DNA from: Clostridia bacterium
GTDB taxonomy: Bacteria > Bacillota_A > Clostridia > Oscillospirales > CAG-272
Direction of reading: 5' to 3'
Assembly: GCA_017411885.1 (NCBI GenBank)
Contig: JAFQPF010000064.1
Coordinates: 1 to 14,771 of the forward strand
DNA: 14,771 nt
The notes below the pieces were generated by a model. It saw only the letters and a list, made by a program, of their open reading frames with translations. It searched no databases and was not told the DNA's origin. This document shows positions 9,901 to 14,771 of the stretch, piece by piece; the first letter of the stretch is position 1; the number at the start of each line of letters is the position of its first letter. The position numbers were made by a program, and so were the translations under genes.

Positions 9901-10180
9901 CGGTAACTATATAGATTTTGACACAACTACCACCGCCACAAGAATGTGGGGACGTAAGATCATAGCTAAAGGAAAGACCTTAATTGATTTTACCGGATAT
10001 ACTTCAGGTCAGAACGGCGGATACAGCTCTAACAAGCCAACCTCTTTCTATAGCAGGTTCGAGTTCAGACTCGGTGCCAATAAAACCACCGCGCCTCAGA
10101 ATATTAAAGTAACAATAGGCGATCTGGTATTCTTCTCAGATAAGACGGTTGCACAGACTTACTTAAACAACGTGAAATAA
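6965..10180 (+). CDS. secreted SLH-anchored right-handed beta-helix protein, 1071 aa
   Basis: Start supported by GGAGG at 6954-6958, 6 nt before the ATG, and by a signal peptide at residues 1-24 (MKKISLLLAI, cleavage near LVSA-D). Same architecture as the gene at 2013: N-terminal beta-sandwich-like module (about 30-190, with GDGNWHEVIIDLKNITGG), charged linker (about 200-235), beta-helix (about 246-712) with YDCCWT (530-535), three SLH repeats (about 713-765, 772-820, 834-885; MTRAM, ATREE, ATRAE), and a C-terminal module (about 895-1071) that has diverged more from those of genes 1 and 2. The conserved GYGWSHQR reads GYGFSHQR (584-591), a Trp to Phe change. Probable role: cell-surface binding and cleavage of a polysaccharide; the substrate is unknown. 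It forms a single-gene transcription unit with its own promoter, palindrome and downstream terminator, so it may be regulated apart from the other paralogues. Confidence 0.93.
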   Translation: MKKISLLLAILMILGALPMTLVSADEKAPLTTFGAYSLEAYQVIGSTGLEYSLVEDGDVATYKGVAQPGQYDNNGLIVSFSSLDFNIIDYPFIKLCYRSNSASSKLDVSSTSSVGESWMTSHPVMQGDGNWHEVIIDLKNITGGAGRIPDGDSTVALRLKPFGSGNVTLAKESYFELQYIACFKTKQEADNFKFTGEEKVEKIDYDVEYFYEKADDAVINKYMAEADALIEEIYNTPTSVEVKGTKYYVSFSTGNDSNDGLSPETAWKTVGKVNGFKNFKSGDGVFFKRGDTWRIEGYLSAQNGVTYSAYGSGAKPKLLGSIDASDKSMWRETEYENVYAFARAIEGENGDVGTIVFDGGRAWGIHVQPKTNGQRLDNGTVFNGLESYTIPVGAFSGHKDLKGNLEFYHDWEAQTLYLYCEGGNPADVFSSIEIADKGHGIRLNQDEATKNAHDVVIDNFEIVGFGSHGISSGSVKDVTVQNCVLKWIGGSIQGKGLFGRDYGVRFGNAVESYGNSENFVIRYCYASQVYDCCWTVQSQDAVTFKDVKMYKNVSEYCNTGLEVWQSGGTVENMQLYDNYTRFNGYGFSHQRPGKDGNFFYGGGNAVGTYKDNDVYNNVGIFASRQVLSCAATGTDFYNFHDNTYIMENDKYVGGVRVAPGTSRGAMTNMKYQEGNIARATQDGFELGTKFYYTEPSPYENMYAICLPENGVNLFEDISDDFWGRAAIDYVSLKGLFNGVSATEFAPNGSMTRAMLVTVLSRIAGESGSPETGFADVSAKAWYAPAVGWAEENSIVEKGSSFRPDDKATREEMAYMLMKYADMLYTKYDLSGAKSFKDIASVDAKYQDAIKFCTVNGIIGGYEDGTIRPKNGATRAEVATMIKRFVGYVNSAEKDMEKLIAESKQLTVSSESLIIGITEPIKKAYGISDVAFENGKHTFTTTASAEIKDNDRINVSFLTQKVNVFEYPYCVADIDVSGIDGNYIDFDTTTTATRMWGRKIIAKGKTLIDFTGYTSGQNGGYSSNKPTSFYSRFEFRLGANKTTAPQNIKVTIGDLVFFSDKTVAQTYLNNVK

Positions 10181-10187
10181 GCGTATA

Positions 10188-10228
10188 ATCCAAAAGGGAC
10201 ACGCAAGTTGCGTGTCCTCTTTTTGGAT
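10188..10228 (+). terminator. intrinsic terminator with a long stem
   Basis: GGACACGCAA at 10197-10206 pairs with TTGCGTGTCC at 10208-10217, followed by CTTTTT at 10219-10224. The pairing can extend outward: ATCCAAAA (10188-10195) is complementary to TTTTGGAT (10221-10228). The A run on the 5' side means it could also terminate transcription from the other strand. It begins 8 bp after the stop of the fourth gene. Confidence 0.92.
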
Positions 10229-10418
10229 CAGGACGGTAATTTGTTAAAATATGCAAAAAATGCAGGCGTTTTTTGTTAAAAATGACACAGCTTAAATTTT
10301 CGAATTTCATTGAATAAATAGGTCTGTTGTGATATAATGAACGTGGTCGCAAGAACTGTAAAAAACAAGCTTGTCCAAGAATAATCAGTACGGTAAAGTG
10401 CTAATGACGGAGGTGCCT
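10229..10418 (+). promoter_or_regulatory. intergenic region with promoter and about 75-nt leader for the fifth gene
   Basis: No gene is supported here. It holds an AT-rich stem-loop (GCAAAAAA near 10253-10260 against TTTTTTGT near 10269-10276), the promoter at 10310-10338, and a leader with the small palindrome ACAAGCTTGT at 10365-10374. I see no known riboswitch pattern in the leader. Confidence 0.5.
10310..10338 (+). promoter_or_regulatory. sigma-A promoter with extended -10
   Basis: TTGAAT at 10310-10315 and a consensus TATAAT at 10333-10338 are spaced 17 bp apart, with TGA directly before the -10 (10330-10332), which makes an extended -10. Transcription should begin near 10345 and drive the fifth to seventh genes. 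This is the clearest promoter in the window. Confidence 0.82.
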
Positions 10419-11951
10419 ATGTCGATCGTGCACACAAGCCCCGATGCCGCAAAAAAGTATTTTGAAGCGGCGGAGGCTTTGAAAAAAGAAATATTTGAAA
10501 CCAAGACCGATATAAAGATAAGCGGTACTGCTTATTACGTATCAAATGACGGAAACGATACAAACGACGGACTTTCCCCCGAAACTGCGTGGAAAAGTAT
10601 AGAAAAGCTTAACAGCTTTGAATTCAAAAAGGGCGACGGCGTATTGTTCCGCCGCGGCGACCGCTTCAAGGCGGCGCTTATCCCGGATATGCGAAGCTCG
10701 ATCATTACCCGAAGCGGCGTGACCTATTCGACCTTCGGCGAGGGCGCAAAGCCGATACTCGACTGCACAGTAGATGCTTCGGGTGAGGATAAGTGGAAAA
10801 AGACCGAATGGGAAAACGTATGGGAATGCACCGATAAGCTTTCCGGAGTTGATGCCGACATCGGCGTTATAATTTTTGACGGCGGCAAGGCTTGGGGTAT
10901 CAAGGTTTCGGTAAACCCCGGCAAGCAGACGAGAATGTTTATCGGTAAGACCTTTAACGGAATAAATAAAAACGATGCTCCCGAGGAGGCGTGGATACTG
11001 CCTTATAATGTAAAGCGCGATCTTGAATTCCACCACAACTGGGATAATGAAACGGTTTACATATATTCGGAAGAAAACCCCGGCAAGCGTTTTGATACAA
11101 TAGAATTTGCCGTAAGACGTCACTTCTTCTGGGGCGACGCTCACGACGTGCTTATTGATAACCTTGATATATACGGTGCAGGCGGACACGGTATATCCAC
11201 CGCGCACTGTGAAAGATATACGGTTCAGAATTGCCTTTTCAGATGGATAGGCGGCTCTATTCAGGGCAAATTGATCCCGAATGACGGACGCGATCCGATC
11301 CGCTTCGGTAATTCGGTTGAAAACTGGCAGGAGGGCAAGGACTTCACGATCCATCACTGCTATTCCTCGCAGGTATACGACTGCTGTTGGACTATCCAAT
11401 GGTGCGGAATATCAAACGGTGAGGGCGATGTCAGATTTGAAAACGTTGAATTCCACCACAACTACACAGAATACGCAAACAACGGACTTGAGGTATGGCT
11501 TGGTCCGGCGGAAGTAAACGCTCCCGAGCTTCAGTACGAGATAAACGATCTTAATCTCCACGATAACTACACGCTCTACGCAGGCTACGGCTGGAGCCAC
11601 CAGAGACCTAATAAGGATGCAAACTTCTTCTACGGCGGTCTCCCCAAGCACACGAGAACCAAGTTTAACAGATGCAATATCTCGAATAACGTAAACCTTT
11701 ATACTACCTGTTACGTGACATGGGCATCGCAGGTAGGCCCGAATCAGTTTAACTTCCACGATAATATCTACTTTATGGAAGATAACAAGCGATTCGGCCT
11801 TGTTCCGATAGACAGAGTGAGCTGTGAGGGTGAGCAGGAATTTATTTTCCTTAAGGATGAAGAGCTTGAAAAGCTTCAGGCTGACGGAATCGAAAAGGGC
11901 TCTGAGTTTAATCTCGTGCCCGCGGGAAGTATTCCTACCGATTTTGACTGA
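10419..11951 (+). CDS. leaderless right-handed beta-helix core protein, 510 aa
   Basis: I place the start at the ATG at 10419, preceded by GGAGGT at 10409-10414. In-frame alternatives are TTG at 10371 (no ribosome binding site, only about 26 nt from the predicted transcript start) and ATG at 10404 (weak site). An in-frame TAA at 10359-10361 excludes a missed signal peptide. The polar helical N-terminus (MSIVHTSPDAAKKYFEAAEA) aligns with the other leaderless paralogues. The beta-helix begins at YYVSNDGNDTNDGLSPE (about 39) and carries IFDGGKAWGI, WIGGSIQ, YDCCWT (320-325), GLEVW, GYGWSHQR (389-396), KDANFFYG and NFHDN. There are no SLH repeats. Compared with the first four genes it has YAGYGW instead of YNGYGW (FNGYGF in the fourth) and an insertion before NDLNLHDN, grouping it with the next gene. 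Probably a cytoplasmic carbohydrate-active enzyme; substrate unknown. First gene of its operon, 11 bp from the next. Confidence 0.9.
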   Translation: MSIVHTSPDAAKKYFEAAEALKKEIFETKTDIKISGTAYYVSNDGNDTNDGLSPETAWKSIEKLNSFEFKKGDGVLFRRGDRFKAALIPDMRSSIITRSGVTYSTFGEGAKPILDCTVDASGEDKWKKTEWENVWECTDKLSGVDADIGVIIFDGGKAWGIKVSVNPGKQTRMFIGKTFNGINKNDAPEEAWILPYNVKRDLEFHHNWDNETVYIYSEENPGKRFDTIEFAVRRHFFWGDAHDVLIDNLDIYGAGGHGISTAHCERYTVQNCLFRWIGGSIQGKLIPNDGRDPIRFGNSVENWQEGKDFTIHHCYSSQVYDCCWTIQWCGISNGEGDVRFENVEFHHNYTEYANNGLEVWLGPAEVNAPELQYEINDLNLHDNYTLYAGYGWSHQRPNKDANFFYGGLPKHTRTKFNRCNISNNVNLYTTCYVTWASQVGPNQFNFHDNIYFMEDNKRFGLVPIDRVSCEGEQEFIFLKDEELEKLQADGIEKGSEFNLVPAGSIPTDFD

Positions 11952-11957
11952 GGAGGT
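11951..11957 (+). promoter_or_regulatory. strong ribosome binding site overlapping a stop codon
   Basis: AGGAGGT at 11951-11957 begins with the last A of the TGA stop of the fifth gene and lies 5 nt before the ATG at 11963. This arrangement suggests translational coupling of the two leaderless proteins. Confidence 0.8.
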
Positions 11958-11962
11958 TTAAT

Positions 11963-13474
11963 ATGAAAAACTTTTATTACGACGACGGTACAAAATTAAA
12001 CGAGTATCTTGCCCGTGCAAACGAGCTTAAGAAGTCGATACTCAATTCTCCTAACACCGAGTTTGATATAAAGGGAACAAAGTACTATATTTCTACAGAC
12101 GGAAACGATGCTAACGACGGTAAGAGTGAGAGTGCGCCTATCGCTACGCTTGAGCGCCTTGAAGCTCTTGAGCTTATGCCGGGTGATGCGGTATATTTCC
12201 GACGCGGTGACACATGGAGAGGTCTTGTAACTCTTAAAGAGGGAATTACCTATACCGCATACGGAGAGGGCGAAAAGCCGAGAATATTCGGTTCCCTGAA
12301 CGGTGTCGGTAAGGAGAAATGGTCAAAGACCGATAAGGAAAACGTATGGGTGTACAGCGAGCTTATCCCCGCAGACAGAGATATCGGTAACATCTGTATC
12401 AACGAGGGTAAATGCTGGGGCATCAAGGTTTCAAGAAACGGCATTAACCGTGCTCCCGACAGTAAGGTGGTATTCAACGGTATTGAAAAATTCTATTCGG
12501 GCGGTCACGATTTCTTCGGATATCAGGATCTTAAAAACAACCTTGAATTTTTCCACGACTGGCGCGATCAGAAGCTTTATTTCTATTGCACCTACGGTAA
12601 CCCCGGTGAGTATTTTTACCATATGGAGATTGCGCGTAAGCGCCACGTTATGTCGGGCTGCGGCAATAACGTAACGATAGACAATATCGCGGTTATGCAC
12701 GCCGGAAGCCACGGTATCGCAGGCTTTGCCGGAAAACTTATAAACTTCACGGTTCAGAACTGCTATCTTGCCTGGATAGGCGGCTCTATTCAGTTTGAAA
12801 CCGAAAATCACGTAATCGTAAGACTTGGTAATGCCATTGAAAAATACGGCAGCACGGGCTGTGACGGATACTATATCAGAAACTGCTATTCCTATCAGAT
12901 ATACGACTGTGCATATACAGTACAGTACCAGGGCGACGCAGATACGAGAGATGACTGTATCTTTAAGAACGTTGAATATTTAAATAACGTTGCCGAAAAA
13001 TGTAATACAGGTCTTGAAATATGGCAGAGAAATACCAAGCCCGAAAACAATAAACGATTTGTTATCGAAAATATGCATCTTCACGATAACTATACGCTTT
13101 ACGCGGGCTATGGCTGGGGAAATCAAAGACCTAATAAGGACGGTAACTTCTTCTACGGAGAAACTGCTTTCAATACGACCGAATATATAAACTGCTCGGT
13201 TGAAAGGCACTACGGTCTGTTATCCTGTTGCTATGCGCTTTTAGTGCGCAATATAGCTCCTGATAAGTATAACTTCCATGATAACGTATACTTTATGGAG
13301 AAGGGAAAGCGCATAGGCGGTGTCTGCGAAAATCCGGGTGACGGAACAGGTGCTGTATGGCAACCCGATTTCAACGAGGAAAGTATTGCGGAATTCACAC
13401 GCCGCGGAGGTGAGCCGGGTACCGAATGGTATATACTCGACAAGCAGAATATAGACGGCTACGGACTTGAGTAA
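11963..13474 (+). CDS. leaderless, divergent right-handed beta-helix core protein, 503 aa
   Basis: Start supported by the AGGAGGT at 11951-11957; an in-frame TGA at 11945-11947 rules out a longer N-terminus. The N-terminus (MKNFYYDDGTKLNEYLARAN) is polar, with no signal peptide, and no SLH repeats follow the core. The beta-helix opens with YYISTDGNDANDGKSE (about 41) and keeps WIGGSIQ, GLEIW, KDGNFFYG and YNFHDN. It is the most divergent core in the array: YDCCWT becomes YDCAYT (314-319), GYGWSHQR becomes GYGWGNQR (382-389), so the His present in the other five is Asn, and FDGGRAWGI becomes INEGKCWGI. If these positions form the active site or ligand groove, this protein has changed specificity or lost activity. 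Probably cytoplasmic. Co-transcribed with the preceding gene and followed after 24 bp by the SLH protein. Confidence 0.92.
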   Translation: MKNFYYDDGTKLNEYLARANELKKSILNSPNTEFDIKGTKYYISTDGNDANDGKSESAPIATLERLEALELMPGDAVYFRRGDTWRGLVTLKEGITYTAYGEGEKPRIFGSLNGVGKEKWSKTDKENVWVYSELIPADRDIGNICINEGKCWGIKVSRNGINRAPDSKVVFNGIEKFYSGGHDFFGYQDLKNNLEFFHDWRDQKLYFYCTYGNPGEYFYHMEIARKRHVMSGCGNNVTIDNIAVMHAGSHGIAGFAGKLINFTVQNCYLAWIGGSIQFETENHVIVRLGNAIEKYGSTGCDGYYIRNCYSYQIYDCAYTVQYQGDADTRDDCIFKNVEYLNNVAEKCNTGLEIWQRNTKPENNKRFVIENMHLHDNYTLYAGYGWGNQRPNKDGNFFYGETAFNTTEYINCSVERHYGLLSCCYALLVRNIAPDKYNFHDNVYFMEKGKRIGGVCENPGDGTGAVWQPDFNEESIAEFTRRGGEPGTEWYILDKQNIDGYGLE

Positions 13475-13498
13475 TCAATTTGAAAGGATATAAAAACA

Positions 13499-14771
13499 AT
13501 GAAAAAACTATTAGCACTTTTACTCGCACTTGTGCTTTGCACACCCATCATCCCGATAAGCGCGGCTGACGTGGCAGGCACGTATTCGTACAACGCATAT
13601 TCAAGCGCACTTTTCGTTACCGGCGAGAGTGTTACGCTTGATAAGGCAGACGAGCTTAAGTCTGCGCTTGGTAACAACGAGGTAAAGCTCGTTACCGTAA
13701 CAAGCGAAGGCAAAAGCAAGCTTGATCTGAGCATTTCAAACGCGGTTCTCGACCTTCTTGCCGAAAAGGAGCTTGCGCTCAAGATCCTCGCAGGAAGCGC
13801 AACAATTGTGGCAAAGAGTGAGACCGTAAAGGAAATTGCGGATAACACAGATTTAAGCTTCACTCTTTCATTAGACAGCACCGAGGGCGTCAAGGCAAGC
13901 CTTAAATTCGACGGTACACCTGCAACGCTTGAAAATGCTATCACTGCAATATACGCAGGAAAAGAAGCCAGCATCAACAACGTAATGTCAAACGGCGCGT
14001 CTGTCGGAATGGCTTACATCAACGGTAAGAGCTGGTATATTCCCGTAAAGGGAGACGTTGATGCAAAGGCGACCGTTTCCAAAGCTCCCGAATTTACAGA
14101 CATAAAGAACCATTGGGGCAAGGACAGCATAAATTTTGTTGCCGCTAAGGGATATTTCAACGGCGTTGAGCCTACAAAGTTCAAGCCTGATAACAGAATG
14201 ACCAGAGCAATGGTAGTAACCGTGCTTTCCCGTATAGACGGAGCCGGTGATCTTGGCGCGAGATATACCTTTACCGACGTTAACGCGACCGACTGGTATT
14301 CAAACGGCGTAAGCTGGGCGTTCCTTAATAAGATCGTTGAGGGAAGCGAATTCTTCCGTCCCAACGAAGACGTAACACGTCTTGAGCTTATGGAAATGCT
14401 TTATAACTACGCTAAGGTGCTTGGTGTTGCCACGGTAAACGAAAAGGCAAAGGAATTCGTATTCATTGATTATGACCTTGTTACCACCGACCTTGCAAAG
14501 GAAGCGGTCAGATTCTGTACCTCCAACGGTATTGTAAACGGCTACAGCGTCGGTGACGGCAGCACACACAGACTCAGACCAGCAGGACAGGCAACAAGAG
14601 CAGAGGTTGCGGCAATGATCCAGCGCTTTGCAAATCACGCGATAGCATCCGGCTATGATTTAGGAGATATTATGGGAACGTATTCTGATTTTATTACAGT
14701 AAGAAGTGATCTTAAGAACACATACAACAAGCTTATGAGTGGCGAAGAGGTAGTAGTTTCCTACTTCGGCG
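13499..14771 (+). CDS. secreted SLH-domain protein running into a probable SGNH/GDSL hydrolase domain, 3' truncated
   Basis: The ATG at 13499 has AAAGGA at 13483-13488 (10 nt spacing) and opens a frame with no stop to the window edge (424 full codons). Residues 1-22 are a signal peptide (MKKLLALLLALVLCTPIIPI, cleavage near ISA-A). Residues about 24-198 are a domain unrelated to the beta-helix family; its pattern of short beta-strands and helices (LDLSISNAVLDLLAEKELALKI) recalls modules commonly found next to SLH repeats, but I cannot name it. SLH repeats lie at about 199-248, 258-308 and 321-378 (MTRAM, VTRLE, ATRAE). After a short linker, KLMSGEEVVVSYFG (411-424) resembles the strand leading into block I (GGSxT-like) of many SGNH/GDSL esterases. 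The nucleophile would lie just beyond the edge, so this is an inference. A surface carbohydrate esterase would fit removal of acetyl groups from the polysaccharide handled by the neighbours. Last visible gene of the third transcription unit. Confidence 0.88.
   Translation, partial: MKKLLALLLALVLCTPIIPISAADVAGTYSYNAYSSALFVTGESVTLDKADELKSALGNNEVKLVTVTSEGKSKLDLSISNAVLDLLAEKELALKILAGSATIVAKSETVKEIADNTDLSFTLSLDSTEGVKASLKFDGTPATLENAITAIYAGKEASINNVMSNGASVGMAYINGKSWYIPVKGDVDAKATVSKAPEFTDIKNHWGKDSINFVAAKGYFNGVEPTKFKPDNRMTRAMVVTVLSRIDGAGDLGARYTFTDVNATDWYSNGVSWAFLNKIVEGSEFFRPNEDVTRLELMEMLYNYAKVLGVATVNEKAKEFVFIDYDLVTTDLAKEAVRFCTSNGIVNGYSVGDGSTHRLRPAGQATRAEVAAMIQRFANHAIASGYDLGDIMGTYSDFITVRSDLKNTYNKLMSGEEVVVSYFG

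Noticed and set aside
10345..10418. Riboswitch or attenuator in the leader of the fifth gene
   Set aside because: The leader is about 75 nt with only a 10-bp palindrome and no terminator-like stem or recognisable aptamer motif.

Overview
The window (14,771 bp, all genes on the + strand, packed tightly) looks like a piece of a Clostridia-type Firmicute chromosome, plausibly an uncultured gut or rumen bacterium. The grounds are S-layer homology (SLH) domains, short Gram-positive signal peptides, strong AGGAGG-type ribosome binding sites, short intergenic gaps, intrinsic terminators and moderate GC. The species assignment is an inference. No RNA genes, mobile elements or CRISPR arrays were seen, and no intergenic gap exceeds 300 bp.

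Layout: seven genes, six of them paralogues built on one right-handed parallel beta-helix core. (1) 1-1958: 5'-truncated beta-helix + three SLH + C-terminal module. (2) 2013-5234: complete secreted version, with signal peptide, N-terminal beta-sandwich-like module, beta-helix, three SLH and C-terminal module. (3) 5292-6776: leaderless core only. A strong terminator follows at 6797-6829. (4) 6965-10180: second complete secreted version with its own AT-rich promoter region, which carries a perfect 20-bp palindrome. A second terminator lies at about 10188-10228. (5) 10419-11951, (6) 11963-13474: two more leaderless core proteins behind a clear sigma-A promoter with extended -10. (7) 13499 to the window edge: secreted protein with a different N-terminal domain and three SLH repeats, running into what looks like the beginning of an SGNH/GDSL-type hydrolase domain.

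Reading of the system (inference): a locus for degrading or modifying a complex polysaccharide. SLH-anchored beta-helix proteins (genes 1, 2, 4) and a probable SLH-anchored esterase (gene 7) would act at the cell surface. Genes 3, 5 and 6 keep only the beta-helix core and have no signal peptide, with in-frame stops just upstream ruling out a missed leader, so they may act on imported oligosaccharides in the cytoplasm. I cannot assign a CAZy family or substrate from sequence alone. The locus is notable for expansion of one fold in two cellular forms, for related modules bracketing the secreted proteins, and for a near-invariant motif block that may mark the active site.
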